From Bacilli bacterium (GTDB lineage: Bacteria > Bacillota_I > Bacilli_A > RF39 > UBA660), in contig JAUVZX010000003.1 in NCBI GenBank assembly GCA_030602345.1, positions 22,933-86,932 on the forward strand: a stretch of DNA of 64,000 nt, in the 5' to 3' direction. The notes under the pieces are model-generated. The model did no database searches, was not told where the DNA came from, and was given only the letters and a program-made list of their open reading frames with translations. Position 1 is the first letter of the stretch. Every line of letters begins with the position of its first letter. Shown piece by piece: positions 43,659 through 53,407 of the stretch. The position numbers and the translations under genes were made by a program.

Positions 43659-43705
43659 AGGAATTAAAAATCCTTTCTTCTATATTATGCTAGAAAGGAG
43701 AAAAC

Positions 43706-45142
43706 ATGAAAAAAATATTACTAATATTAATATTGATATTTCCATTTTTCGTTAATGCTAAAGAATATTATGGTGAATATAAATATCTTGAGACTAAAGA
43801 TTATTTTGTTGAAGAAACTAATTTAATTAAAGTAAATTCAATCTACAAATATAAATATTATTATGAATATGAAGATGGTGAATTTTTGATTGAAGATATA
43901 GAACAAAAATATGCTCACCAGGATCTAACAAACGTTAAATATGGCGAATATGGAGAATGGCAAGATAATTATCATGAATCAGAACAAGATCTATATGAAC
44001 ATAGAAGCGTATATGGTGTAAGATTACTGAAACCGGTAAGATATATTCATTTTTATAATTTTCAAGGAAGCAATGGAGGATTTAGAATAACTGAATTAGA
44101 TATTATGTACAATAATCAAGAAATAAATTTCACTTATTATTGCGAAGGGTGTTCCCCATACTTTGAACAAGGAATAAATAATCAAAAAGCTAATGAAAAT
44201 TTATCAGTTATATATGATGGAGGATATCTAAGATTAGATTTAGGAAGCTACTATGATTTACACAAATTAGAAGTAAATATGTATTTATATGACACTTCTT
44301 ACAATGGTAAATCTTATTCGATAGCATTTTCAAGAGAACCTCAGCTTTCAAAACATTATTTTAGTCAAAGTTGGGTAGATTTTTTTAAAAATAAAGATTT
44401 CGATGATTTAATTCTTAGAAAAATTACTCCATTTGGAATGATATCAAATTTTCCTGAGTATGAACAAGAAAATATAGTTGAAAATCAAGTGACTAATCGC
44501 GGTTTTGACTATATAAAACAATACAATCAATATAGATATAGAAATAAATATTATTTCTTTTATAATATGAACAAAGTATATTCTGATGATTACCTTTTTG
44601 GTCCTAGCGAACCATATGTAAATATAAGTGATCAATTTATTAATCTTTACGAAATTTATGAAAGACCATACTTATATATTGAAGATTCTATTATATTAAA
44701 TAAGGGTGAAACTTTAGAAGAAAAAATAATCACAAACGCAGAATATACTGTTGAAGATAATACTAATTATGAAATAAATGGGGAATATATATCAAATATT
44801 TATTTTGAAGATCAAGTTATTGAAATAAAAACAGTGATTAATTATGTTGAAGAGAACATCATTGAAGAAGAAATACAAGAAAAAGACGATGAAAATAAGA
44901 AAAGCCAAAAACCACAAAATAATACAAACATAAAAGAAGAAATAAAAGAATCACCATCTTTTGAAGAAAAATTGGAAGAAGAAATAATTATTGAATTAGA
45001 AAAGCCTATCACTACAGAACAACCAGTGATAAAGGAAGAAGTTGTTAAAACCTCATCAATTGATTATAAAAATTTCATATTAATACTCATATTTATAATC
45101 TTTATGATTATTAGAAAAAAACAAAAAGCAAATAATATATGA
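43706..45142 (+). CDS. Secreted surface protein with C-terminal anchor, next to a prepilin gene
   Basis: 478 residues, Tyr-rich. It has a signal peptide (cut after ~20, V-N-A-K-E), a large extracytoplasmic region, an acidic/Pro-Lys stalk (~385-440, several E-E-x-I repeats), and a C-terminal helix followed by R-K-K-Q-K-A, so it is a type I membrane protein. No LPxTG. The segment around 110-210 (V-R-Y-I-H-F-Y-N-F-Q-G ... L-D-L-G-S-Y-Y-D-L) resembles a discoidin/F5-8-like beta sandwich, which often binds sugars; this is tentative. The prepilin gene starts 22 nt after it, so a shared role at the surface is plausible. Confidence 0.7.
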   Translation: MKKILLILILIFPFFVNAKEYYGEYKYLETKDYFVEETNLIKVNSIYKYKYYYEYEDGEFLIEDIEQKYAHQDLTNVKYGEYGEWQDNYHESEQDLYEHRSVYGVRLLKPVRYIHFYNFQGSNGGFRITELDIMYNNQEINFTYYCEGCSPYFEQGINNQKANENLSVIYDGGYLRLDLGSYYDLHKLEVNMYLYDTSYNGKSYSIAFSREPQLSKHYFSQSWVDFFKNKDFDDLILRKITPFGMISNFPEYEQENIVENQVTNRGFDYIKQYNQYRYRNKYYFFYNMNKVYSDDYLFGPSEPYVNISDQFINLYEIYERPYLYIEDSIILNKGETLEEKIITNAEYTVEDNTNYEINGEYISNIYFEDQVIEIKTVINYVEENIIEEEIQEKDDENKKSQKPQNNTNIKEEIKESPSFEEKLEEEIIIELEKPITTEQPVIKEEVVKTSSIDYKNFILILIFIIFMIIRKKQKANNI

Positions 45143-45148
45143 TATACT
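45140..45148 (+). promoter_or_regulatory. Extended -10 promoter of the CBM-like prepilin gene
   Basis: TGATATACT overlapping the preceding stop codon, 16 nt before the ATG at 45165. Confidence 0.55.
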
Positions 45149-45164
45149 AATAATAGGTGATGGT

Positions 45165-46460
45165 ATGAGTAAAAAGGGAATAACATTGATTGAATTATTG
45201 GTAGTAATTGCAATTTTAGCAATTATAATGATGATAACAATACCTTTTGTTGGAAGTTTAGTTTCAAATTCGGAAACGGAAATATACAAAAGAAGTCTAA
45301 AATCAGTTGAAGAAGCAGCTAGAATGTATGCTTTTAGAAATGTAGTTTTAATGCCTTCCGATCCAGGAGAAACTTTGGAAATAAATATAAATACCCTTAT
45401 TGAAGAAGGTTATTTAGACCCTGTTGTAGACCCTAGAGGGTCAGGGGGACTTTGTGAAGGAGTAGTTACAATAGTGGTGGATTCCGAAAGTAAATACCAT
45501 TATTTTCCCATTTTAAATTGTGGTGAAAACTATTCATCTAAATTCGAAGAATATGGACTAGAAAATATTACTCATGCTTCAATACCGGGAGGATATAGAA
45601 TAGTAGCTACTCTAACTAATAGAACAGCTCTTTCTTCTATTTCATTAAATGGTAGTGAAGTTAATATGTTTACTCCGAATCTTTTAAATTATGATTCTTG
45701 GACTAGTGCAATAGGAGCAACATCGGCTACTGGTTTTAATATAAATGGTGCTGTAGCGGAAACGACTATGGTTTTGAAAGAAAATCCTTGGGGACAGATT
45801 GATGCGGTTTGGGCAAGCTTGCAAAATGATGCTACATCTGATGCCGACGGAGGTTGGAATACGAATCATATTAACATTGATAATACTAGGACATATAGAT
45901 TTACGGTTTGGATAAAAAGAGAAAATGCTGGAACGGGTTCAGGGACAGGATATTATGGATTATATTCATATAACTCTATAGGAAGTAATGTTGGTGTTTT
46001 ACCAAGAACTGGCGGTACAGCAAATACTAATCCATACTTTTGGGCTGCGGGATATACTAATATTGCCAGAATGAATACAGAGTGGATATTAGCCGTTGCT
46101 CATGTTCATCCTTTTGGATATTCGGGAGCACTTCATCCAGACACAGGCTTTTATGGAATAGATGGCACAAAAATAGTTGCAATGTTAGATTATCAATGGA
46201 ATTCAACCAGTGCAAGAGCTGCTCATAGAACATACTTATATTATTCAACGAAAACAGACGAAAGAATGTATTGGTATAGACCGAGATTAGATGTTGTTGA
46301 TGCGAATATGGTTCCTTTATCTACTTTAATTAAAGGGCATGAGCATCCTACTTTATACAATAACGAGGTATCATTTGATGTTACAACATCAGGAGTACAT
46401 TATTTTGAATTAAAAGATCCTTCTGGGAAAATTACTTTATACCCTTATTGGATACAATAA
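45165..46460 (+). CDS. Large prepilin-leader protein with carbohydrate-binding-like domain
   Basis: 431 residues. Leader M-S-K-K-G|I-T-L-I-E-L-L-V-V with Glu at +5 (Ile replaces the usual Phe at +1). A pseudopilin head follows, with the module N-T-L-I-E-E-G-Y-L-D-P-V-V-D-P-R shared with two other prepilins here. From ~165 a beta-rich domain (N-L-L-N-Y-D-S-W ... Y-R-F-T-V-W-I-K-R ... W-Y-R-P-R-L-D-V) has the pattern of CBM4/9-like jelly rolls seen in phage and surface proteins. A final small domain (~405-431) ends the chain. Terminator after the stop. Confidence 0.82.
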   Translation: MSKKGITLIELLVVIAILAIIMMITIPFVGSLVSNSETEIYKRSLKSVEEAARMYAFRNVVLMPSDPGETLEININTLIEEGYLDPVVDPRGSGGLCEGVVTIVVDSESKYHYFPILNCGENYSSKFEEYGLENITHASIPGGYRIVATLTNRTALSSISLNGSEVNMFTPNLLNYDSWTSAIGATSATGFNINGAVAETTMVLKENPWGQIDAVWASLQNDATSDADGGWNTNHINIDNTRTYRFTVWIKRENAGTGSGTGYYGLYSYNSIGSNVGVLPRTGGTANTNPYFWAAGYTNIARMNTEWILAVAHVHPFGYSGALHPDTGFYGIDGTKIVAMLDYQWNSTSARAAHRTYLYYSTKTDERMYWYRPRLDVVDANMVPLSTLIKGHEHPTLYNNEVSFDVTTSGVHYFELKDPSGKITLYPYWIQ

Positions 46461-46480
46461 AGAGCTTAAGCTCTTTTTTT
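46459..46480 (+). terminator. Terminator of the CBM-like prepilin gene
   Basis: AAAGAGC/GCTCTTT, TTAA loop, T's. It overlaps the stop. Confidence 0.85.
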
Positions 46481-46481
46481 G

Positions 46482-46490
46482 TGATATAAT
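46482..46490 (+). promoter_or_regulatory. Extended -10 promoter of uvrA
   Basis: TGATATAAT directly after the terminator, 15 nt before the ATG. The predicted leader of about 9 nt is almost entirely the GGTGAT ribosome site. Confidence 0.65.
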
Positions 46491-46505
46491 TTATATGGTG
46501 ATACT

Positions 46506-49322
46506 ATGGATAAAATCATAATAAAAGGTGCCAGGGAAAACAATTTAAAAAATATTGATTTAGAGTTACCTAAAAATAAATTAATCGTAATGACTGGTGT
46601 TTCAGGAAGTGGTAAAAGTAGTTTAGCTTTTGATACCATCTATGCTGAAGGTCAAAGAAGATATGTGGAAAGTCTAAGTGCTTATGCTAGACAGTTTTTG
46701 GGTGGAAGCGAAAAGCCAGATGTAGATAGTATTGAAGGATTATCCCCGGCGATTAGTATAGATCAAAAGACTACCAATAAAAATCCTCGTTCAACGGTAG
46801 GAACAGTTACCGAAATATATGATCATTTAAGACTATTATTTGCACGAGTGGGAACTCCTTATTGTCCAACTCATAATATTCCCATTACAAGTCAAACAAT
46901 TGAGCAAATGACTAATCGTGTTTTGGAGATGGATGAAGGAACGAAAATAAAAATCTTAAGTCCAATTATTTCTAAAGAAAAAGGAACTCATAAAGATACT
47001 TTATCAATGATTAAAAAAGAAGGTTTTATAAGAGTCATAATAAATAATGAAGAATATGATTTAGATCAAGAAATATTATTAGATAAAAATAAGAAACATG
47101 ATGTTAGTGTTGTGGTAGATAGAATAGTAGTTAATGCTGATTCTAGATCAAGAATATATGACTCAATTGAAATGGCTTCTAAGATGTCTAAAGGAAAAGT
47201 TATAGTGGATATAGTAGGAAAAGAAAGCATTTTAATGAGCGAAAATTATGCCTGTCCTTTTTGTGATTTTTCAATTTCTGAATTAGAACCAAGAAGTTTT
47301 TCTTTTAATTCTCCTTTTGGAGCTTGTCCCGAGTGTAAAGGACTTGGAAACAAATTGAAAATTGACACAGACTTAATTATTCCTAATAAAGACATAAGTA
47401 TTTTGGATGGAGCTATTGTTCCTTTGAACTCCGATGATCAAAGTAATATATATTTTAATTCATTAAAATTAGCTTGTGATTATTATAATATTGATTTAAG
47501 TAAACCAGTGAAAAAATTAAAAAAGGAAGAATTAGATATAATTTTATATGGATCTTTAGATAAAATAAATTTTAAACATGTGACTAAATCAGGAAATGTA
47601 CACATGAGCAATGATTACTATGAAGGCATTATTACTAATCTTGAAAGAAGATATATTGAAACTAAGTCAGAATGGATTCGTGAGTGGATCGAACAATTCA
47701 TGACTGAACTCGAGTGTCCTTTATGTCTAGGAGCAAGATTAAATGAGCAAGCTTTAAGTGTTAAAATTAATAATTTAAACATTAACGAAGTAACAAAATT
47801 AAGTATTGGTAAATTAAAGAAGTTTATAAATGAATTAAAACTTAACAAAGAACAAATAGAAATATCTAGAATGATAATTAAAGAAATAAATGATCGTTTA
47901 TCATTTTTGATAAATGTAGGGCTGGAGTATCTAACGTTAAACAGAACAGCGGTTACACTATCTGGAGGAGAATCTCAAAGAATTCGATTAGCTACTCAGA
48001 TAGGTTCTAGATTAACTGGAGTACTATATGTTTTAGATGAGCCTAGTATTGGACTTCACCAAAGAGATAATAATCGATTAATTAATTCGATGTTAGAGAT
48101 GAGAGATTTAGGTAATACCTTAATTGTGGTAGAACATGATACTGATACAATGTTAGCTTGTGATTTTTTAGTTGATATTGGTCCTTTAGCAGGAGAACAT
48201 GGCGGAGAGATTGTTGCCATGGGCAATCCATCTGAAGTAATGGAAAATCCAAACAGTCTAACTGGTAAATATTTATCCAATAAATTAAAAATAGATGTTC
48301 CTTCTAAAAGAAAAAAGGGAAACGGTAATAAATTAGTCGTTAAGGGTGCCAAAGAAAATAATCTTAAAAATATAGATGTTAGTATTCCGTTAGGAACATT
48401 AACTTGTGTCACGGGAGTTTCTGGAAGTGGTAAGAGTAGTTTGGTTAATGAAATATTAGCCAAAGCAATTAGAAGTAATTTATATAAAACAAAGGATAAA
48501 CCTGGACTACATGATAAAATAGTTGGTATTGATAATATTGATAAAATAGTGGAGATATCACAAGATCCAATCGGAAGAACACCGAGAAGTAACCCTTCTA
48601 CTTATGTTGGAGTATTTGATGGCATAAGAGATGTTTTTGCTTCTACTAAGGAAGCTAAATTAAGAGGATATGACAAAGGAAGATTTTCATTCAATGTTAA
48701 AGGCGGAAGATGTGAAGCATGTCAGGGCGATGGTGTTAAAAAAATAGAAATGCATTTTTTACCTGACGTATATGTTCCTTGTGAAGAGTGCCATGGTACA
48801 AGATATAATAAAGAAACATTGCAAGTTAAATATAAAAATAAAAACATACATGATGTTTTAAATATGAGAGTAGAAGAAGCAATAATATTCTTTGAAAATA
48901 TCCCTAAAGTTCAAAAACCACTGCAAATGATGATGGATGTAGGTTTATCATATGTTAAGCTTGGTCAAAGTGCTCCTTCTTTATCGGGAGGAGAAGCTAG
49001 TAGAGTTAAGTTGGCTAAAGAGTTACAAAAAAGACCTACGGGTAAGAGTTTATTTATATTAGATGAACCAACAACCGGTCTTCATGTTGATGATATTAAA
49101 AAATTATTAATAGTTTTAGAAAGAATAGTAAGCAATGGGGATACAGTTTTAGTTATTGAACATAATTTAGATGTAATTAAAGTTGCTGATTATGTAATAG
49201 ATTTAGGACCAGAAGGTGGCGACTTAGGTGGGGAATTGATTGCAATTGGTACACCAGAAGAAATCGCAGCTAATAAAAATAGTTATACAGGTCAATTTTT
49301 GAAAGAAATCTTAAAAAAATAG
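46506..49322 (+). CDS. uvrA: Excinuclease ABC subunit A
   Basis: 938 residues. Two ABC ATPase halves: Walker A G-V-S-G-S-G-K-S-S near residue 32, first zinc module C-P-F-C ... C-P-E-C, signature L-S-G-G-E-S-Q-R; second half Walker A G-V-S-G-S-G-K-S-S, zinc module C-E-A-C ... C-E-E-C, signature L-S-G-G-E-A-S-R, Walker B L-F-I-L-D-E-P. It finds bulky lesions and loads UvrB. No uvrB adjacent. The gene leads into deoD (8-nt gap). Confidence 0.98.
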   Translation: MDKIIIKGARENNLKNIDLELPKNKLIVMTGVSGSGKSSLAFDTIYAEGQRRYVESLSAYARQFLGGSEKPDVDSIEGLSPAISIDQKTTNKNPRSTVGTVTEIYDHLRLLFARVGTPYCPTHNIPITSQTIEQMTNRVLEMDEGTKIKILSPIISKEKGTHKDTLSMIKKEGFIRVIINNEEYDLDQEILLDKNKKHDVSVVVDRIVVNADSRSRIYDSIEMASKMSKGKVIVDIVGKESILMSENYACPFCDFSISELEPRSFSFNSPFGACPECKGLGNKLKIDTDLIIPNKDISILDGAIVPLNSDDQSNIYFNSLKLACDYYNIDLSKPVKKLKKEELDIILYGSLDKINFKHVTKSGNVHMSNDYYEGIITNLERRYIETKSEWIREWIEQFMTELECPLCLGARLNEQALSVKINNLNINEVTKLSIGKLKKFINELKLNKEQIEISRMIIKEINDRLSFLINVGLEYLTLNRTAVTLSGGESQRIRLATQIGSRLTGVLYVLDEPSIGLHQRDNNRLINSMLEMRDLGNTLIVVEHDTDTMLACDFLVDIGPLAGEHGGEIVAMGNPSEVMENPNSLTGKYLSNKLKIDVPSKRKKGNGNKLVVKGAKENNLKNIDVSIPLGTLTCVTGVSGSGKSSLVNEILAKAIRSNLYKTKDKPGLHDKIVGIDNIDKIVEISQDPIGRTPRSNPSTYVGVFDGIRDVFASTKEAKLRGYDKGRFSFNVKGGRCEACQGDGVKKIEMHFLPDVYVPCEECHGTRYNKETLQVKYKNKNIHDVLNMRVEEAIIFFENIPKVQKPLQMMMDVGLSYVKLGQSAPSLSGGEASRVKLAKELQKRPTGKSLFILDEPTTGLHVDDIKKLLIVLERIVSNGDTVLVIEHNLDVIKVADYVIDLGPEGGDLGGELIAIGTPEEIAANKNSYTGQFLKEILKK

Positions 49323-49330
49323 GAGGTAAT

Positions 49331-50032
49331 ATGACAGCACATATAACAGCAAAAAAAGAAGAAATAGCAAAGAAAGTAATAATGCCGGGTGATCCACTTC
49401 GTGCTAAAATGATTGCTGAAAAATACTTAGACAATTTTAAAATTGTAAGTCAAGTAAGAGGTAATAACATATATACAGGAACTTATAAAAATGTTTTAGT
49501 TACTATCATGGCATCGGGCATGGGATGTCCAAGCATGGGAATATATTCGTATGAATTATTTAAATTTTATGATGTTGAAGAAATAATAAGAGTTGGATCA
49601 TGTGGTTCTTATGTGAAAGAATTAAACTTATATGATTTAGTTTTAGCAGAAAAATCATACTCAGAATCAACATATGCTAAAGTACAAAATGGTAACAGTG
49701 AAGAAATAATTTCAAGCTCTAATATTTTAAACAATAAAATATTAGATGTTGCTAAAGATAAAAAGATAACTTTAGGAACAGTTCATTGCAGTGATGTTTT
49801 TTATAAAGAAAATAATGATTTTCATAATCTAGTTGAGAAATATAATTGTTTAGTTGTAGAAATGGAAACGTTCGCTTTATTTCATAATGCCAATTTATTA
49901 AATAAAAAAGCAACAGCTATTTTGACTGTTTCAGATTCATTAGTCACAAAAGAAGAAACCACTCCTTTGGAAAGAGAAAGAAAATTTTTAGATATGATTG
50001 AACTTTCATTAGAGGCAATAATAAATGACTAA
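49331..50032 (+). CDS. deoD: Purine nucleoside phosphorylase DeoD
   Basis: 233 residues, the size of the hexameric DeoD type. M-P-G-D-P-L-R-A-K (phosphate), A-S-G-M-G-C-P-S-M-G, R-V-G-S-C-G-S, V-E-M-E-T-F (ribose) and V-S-D-S-L (the base-binding Asp) are intact. It splits purine nucleosides with phosphate for salvage. RBS GGAGG; overlaps the M16 gene by 8 nt, so it belongs to the uvrA-deoD-M16 unit. Confidence 0.96.
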   Translation: MTAHITAKKEEIAKKVIMPGDPLRAKMIAEKYLDNFKIVSQVRGNNIYTGTYKNVLVTIMASGMGCPSMGIYSYELFKFYDVEEIIRVGSCGSYVKELNLYDLVLAEKSYSESTYAKVQNGNSEEIISSSNILNNKILDVAKDKKITLGTVHCSDVFYKENNDFHNLVEKYNCLVVEMETFALFHNANLLNKKATAILTVSDSLVTKEETTPLERERKFLDMIELSLEAIIND

Positions 50033-51200
50033 AGTATATAAAAATGAAAAGTTTAATGTTGACCTATTTAAAATAATTTTTCATAAAAAAATAGAAAAAG
50101 AAGATATAACTAATCTTCTTTTATTGCAACATATGATGTTTAATAGTAATAAATTATTCCCAGGTAAAAGATTATTTAATAAAGAAAAAATAATGAATGA
50201 TATTATCGAGTGCTATTCTAATTTCTTTTTTGATACCAATAATTTATTTTTAACTGTAACTATTAAACATACTAATTCAGACTTTAAAAAAATAGAAAAA
50301 TTCTTAAATAATTTATTGTATAACATAGATTTTGAAAATCAATTAGTCTTTGATTATGGAAGTAATTTGATAAAAGAACAAATTAACTCTATTAAAGAAA
50401 ATCCTTCATCGTATGGAATGATAAGAATTTATGAAGAAATGATGCCTAATTCAAAATATTCCCTAAGGAGTATTGGCTATTTAGAAGATTTAGAAAAAAT
50501 TACTTCTTCCACTTTAAAAGAATATTATGATTCTTTCTTAAGTGAAGTAAGTTATGAAACGTTTGCGATAACTAATTCTGATGTAACTCTAGATTATAAA
50601 AATAATAAAAATATTATTAAAAATCTTCCCCATAATTTTGAATTTAAAAAAGAAATTAACTATGTTGAAGAAACATTTGATAAAAAGCAAAGCAAAGTAT
50701 TTATTGGGTATAAATTAGAAGATTTAACCCCGTATGAAAGAGAAATATTACTTCCAATTTGGAATATTATTTTTGGTGGCGGAGCCGATGGAAAATTATT
50801 TAAAGAAGTTCGCGAAAAAAACTCATTATGTTATACGATTTCATCAAAGTATGACCATTTTAAAAATATGATTATAGTTGCCAGTGGATTAGATAAAGAT
50901 AATTTTAATAAAGCAAATGAATTAATCGATGTTGAATTTTCAAAAATGAGTAATGAAATATCAGGCGAAGAATTAGATATTGCGAAGAAATCAATGATTA
51001 AAAATATAAAAGATAATTATGATTCGATTGATTTACATTTATCTTCTAAAATATTTGAAAAATTATTTTATTTTTATGATGAAAAAGAAAAATTAAGCTT
51101 GATCGAAAATCTAAAAAAAGAAGAAATATACGCTTTATTTAGTAAAATAAAAAAAGATACTATTCTTCATTTGAAAGGAGATAGTAATGATAAAAAATAA
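50025..51200 (+). CDS. M16-family peptidase-like protein (YmfF type, inactive)
   Basis: 391 residues with the two-lobe M16 fold pattern; N-terminal M-M-F-N-S-N-K-L-F-P-G-K-R-L-F replaces the H-x-x-E-H zinc motif, so it has no metal site. The C-lobe retains V-F-I-G-Y-K and G-G-G-A-D-G-K-L-F-K-E-V-R-E-K-N-S-L-C-Y, the R/Y substrate-binding segment. Bacilli encode such a pair (YmfF inactive, YmfH active), probably a heterodimer. It overlaps the active partner by 14 nt. Confidence 0.88.
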   Translation: MTKVYKNEKFNVDLFKIIFHKKIEKEDITNLLLLQHMMFNSNKLFPGKRLFNKEKIMNDIIECYSNFFFDTNNLFLTVTIKHTNSDFKKIEKFLNNLLYNIDFENQLVFDYGSNLIKEQINSIKENPSSYGMIRIYEEMMPNSKYSLRSIGYLEDLEKITSSTLKEYYDSFLSEVSYETFAITNSDVTLDYKNNKNIIKNLPHNFEFKKEINYVEETFDKKQSKVFIGYKLEDLTPYEREILLPIWNIIFGGGADGKLFKEVREKNSLCYTISSKYDHFKNMIIVASGLDKDNFNKANELIDVEFSKMSNEISGEELDIAKKSMIKNIKDNYDSIDLHLSSKIFEKLFYFYDEKEKLSLIENLKKEEIYALFSKIKKDTILHLKGDSNDKK

Positions 51201-52458
51201 GATTGTTAATACTAACTTAGAAGTATATGAAGAAACAATCTCAAATGGTATGCGCATATTTGTTATACCAATGCCAAATTTTTCTTCACATTATGTAACT
51301 TTTACAACTAATTTTGGTTCAAATCACTTAACTTTTAAAAAAGAAGGTTCTGATTTTAGGACAGTTTCCTCAGGCATTGCCCATTTTTTAGAACATAAAA
51401 TGTTTGAACAGAAAGAAGGAATAGATCCATTTATTTTCTTTAGTAAAAATGGTGCTGATTGCAACGCTAATACTAGCAACATAAGAACAACTTATCTTTT
51501 TGAAGGAAGAGAGAGTTTAAAAGAAAATTTAAATTATTTGATTGATTTTGTACAAGATTTATATTTGACTGAAGAAAATGTTAAAAAAGAAAAAGGAATT
51601 ATTATAGAAGAAGAAAAAATGTATTATGATATTCCACAATATCGATTATACGATATGAATATGAAAAATACTTTTGTAAATAATAATTTTAAGACTCCAA
51701 TTATTGGAACACAAGAAAGTATAATGAATATAACCAAAGAGGAATTAGAGTATTGCTACAATCATTTTTATCATCCTAGTCAAATGTATTTAATTGCAGT
51801 TGGTAATGTTGATCCTAAAGAGGTTATTGATATTGTTGAGAATAATCAAAAAAACAAACAATATCAAGAGCCCTATAAAATAATGCACGAAGAAATAGAA
51901 GAGCCTGAATATGTTTCAAAAGAATATGAAGAAGATTTTATTAAAATAGAAAATGAAAAGGCAATCATATCCTATAAGATAAAAAAAACTTTGGATATTG
52001 ATCATGAAGAATTTACTAATTATTTATATTTATATTCTTATATGAAATTGGGCAAATTATCACAATTTAATGAGAATTTATTGAAAAATCAAAAAATATT
52101 ATCATCATTAGAAATTTATGTTCAAGAAGCAAAGCCTTATTCAATTATCCAAATAGCATTTGAGGGAAAAAAATTAAATGACGTTATCACTAGTATTAAT
52201 CAAGAATTATTGAATTTAGTATTTAACGAAGAAGATTTAGAGTTAATAAAAAGAAACTTAATTAATAAATTTAAAGATTATTCTGATAAACCGGAAAGTA
52301 ATAATTATTTATTATTAGAGCAATTAGCTAAAGATAATAAAATCAATTTAAACTATATAAAAGATATAGAAAAATTATCTAAAGAACAGTTATTAATAGT
52401 TTTAAAATCTATTAATTTTGAAAATAGAAGCGTCTCGATATTAAAGCCGCTTGATTGA
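51187..52458 (+). CDS. M16-family zinc peptidase (YmfH type, active)
   Basis: 423 residues. The inverted zinc motif H66-F-L-E69-H70 is intact with a distal E-E-E-K-M acid ligand (~140), so it should be catalytically competent. Together with the preceding gene it forms the YmfF/YmfH pair of Bacilli, often near pgsA and recA; here it is beside deoD and a prepilin gene instead. RBS AAAGGAG. The -35 of the next promoter overlaps its stop. Confidence 0.9.
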   Translation: MIKNKIVNTNLEVYEETISNGMRIFVIPMPNFSSHYVTFTTNFGSNHLTFKKEGSDFRTVSSGIAHFLEHKMFEQKEGIDPFIFFSKNGADCNANTSNIRTTYLFEGRESLKENLNYLIDFVQDLYLTEENVKKEKGIIIEEEKMYYDIPQYRLYDMNMKNTFVNNNFKTPIIGTQESIMNITKEELEYCYNHFYHPSQMYLIAVGNVDPKEVIDIVENNQKNKQYQEPYKIMHEEIEEPEYVSKEYEEDFIKIENEKAIISYKIKKTLDIDHEEFTNYLYLYSYMKLGKLSQFNENLLKNQKILSSLEIYVQEAKPYSIIQIAFEGKKLNDVITSINQELLNLVFNEEDLELIKRNLINKFKDYSDKPESNNYLLLEQLAKDNKINLNYIKDIEKLSKEQLLIVLKSINFENRSVSILKPLD

Positions 52459-52483
52459 CTTTAATAGTTATATTTTATAGAAT
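52455..52483 (+). promoter_or_regulatory. Promoter of the Ig-like prepilin gene
   Basis: TTGACT (52455-52460) and TAGAAT (52478-52483), 17-bp spacer, 18 nt before the ATG. Confidence 0.75.
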
Positions 52484-52501
52484 AATAATAGTAGGTGAAA
52501 T

Positions 52502-53350
52502 ATGAAAAAAGGATTTACATTAGTTGAAATGATGGCAGCCATAGTTATATTGGCAGTCATTGCTCTTTTAGCTGTGCCTTTAGTTGAACAAACAATGCAA
52601 AATATTAGAAATGATTCATATAAAAATCAAATAGAATCAATTAGACAAAGTGCAAGAAGGTTCGGAGCGGATAATATAGAATTATTGCCTGATGATGGAG
52701 ATTCTGCTTATCAAGTAACTTTACTTGAATTAAAAGAACTTGGTTATGTAAAAAAGGATATTAAAAATCCTCTTACAGGAGAGTCATTTTCACCAGACTT
52801 AGAAATAAGAATAGAAAATGTAAATGGTAATATTATTTATATAGTAGCAGGAGATCATGGAGGGGAATTAAGTCCTAATTCTCCAACCATAACAGTTAAT
52901 GGAAGGGTGAATCAAGTCTTACCTTTAGGTCAAAATTATATGGAAAGAGGAGCTATTGCTAAAGATCCTAGTGGTGGAACAATATCATACACTACAGAAA
53001 TTACTCAAAATGGAAGTCCTGCATCAATAAATGTTGGACAAATAGGAACATATGTAGTGACATATACGACTTCATTTGAAGGTATAACGGCCAAAACAAG
53101 AAGAACGGTAAATATTGTTGATAACGTTCCTCCTGTAATTAGTGTTACACCATTAACTATATCTACATCAGCAACAACAATAGATATGATGCAAGGAGTA
53201 ACAACTTCTGACAACTCTGGATTGCCTGTAGTTGTTACTTATTCTGACAATTTAATTTTAGGTGTAGTAGGAGTTTATCAAGTCGAATATACAGCAACTG
53301 ATGCTTCAGAAAATCAGACAAAAGTAATAAGAACAATTACAATTCAATAA
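52502..53350 (+). CDS. Prepilin-leader protein with two Ig-like domains
   Basis: 282 residues. Leader MKKG|FTLVEMMAA with Glu at +5 and helix to ~27. A pseudopilin head (to ~120) carries the module shared with the other large prepilins (L-L-E-L-K-E-L-G-Y-V ... N-P-L-T-G-E). Two Ig-like domains follow (~125-205 and ~206-282) of the HYR/DUF5011 type: S-I-N-V-G-Q-I-G-T-Y-V-V-T-Y-T-T and G-V-V-G-V-Y-Q-V-E-Y-T-A-T-D-A-S-E-N-Q-T. Such folds occur in adhesins. It is a shorter relative of the protein at the window end. The stop is followed by a weak AT-only hairpin. Confidence 0.85.
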   Translation: MKKGFTLVEMMAAIVILAVIALLAVPLVEQTMQNIRNDSYKNQIESIRQSARRFGADNIELLPDDGDSAYQVTLLELKELGYVKKDIKNPLTGESFSPDLEIRIENVNGNIIYIVAGDHGGELSPNSPTITVNGRVNQVLPLGQNYMERGAIAKDPSGGTISYTTEITQNGSPASINVGQIGTYVVTYTTSFEGITAKTRRTVNIVDNVPPVISVTPLTISTSATTIDMMQGVTTSDNSGLPVVVTYSDNLILGVVGVYQVEYTATDASENQTKVIRTITIQ

Positions 53351-53364
53351 AATGTTTATTTTTT
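53346..53364 (+). terminator. Weak AT-only terminator-like hairpin
   Basis: AATAAA/TTTATT with a 3-nt loop and T's. Only six A-T pairs, so its efficiency is doubtful. Confidence 0.35.
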
Positions 53365-53374
53365 AAAAAAAATA

Positions 53375-53383
53375 TGGTAAAAT
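53375..53383 (+). promoter_or_regulatory. Extended -10 promoter of sepF
   Basis: TGGTAAAAT, 24 nt before the sepF ATG. Confidence 0.5.
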
Positions 53384-53407
53384 TACTTTATTAAAGGTGG
53401 TAAAATT

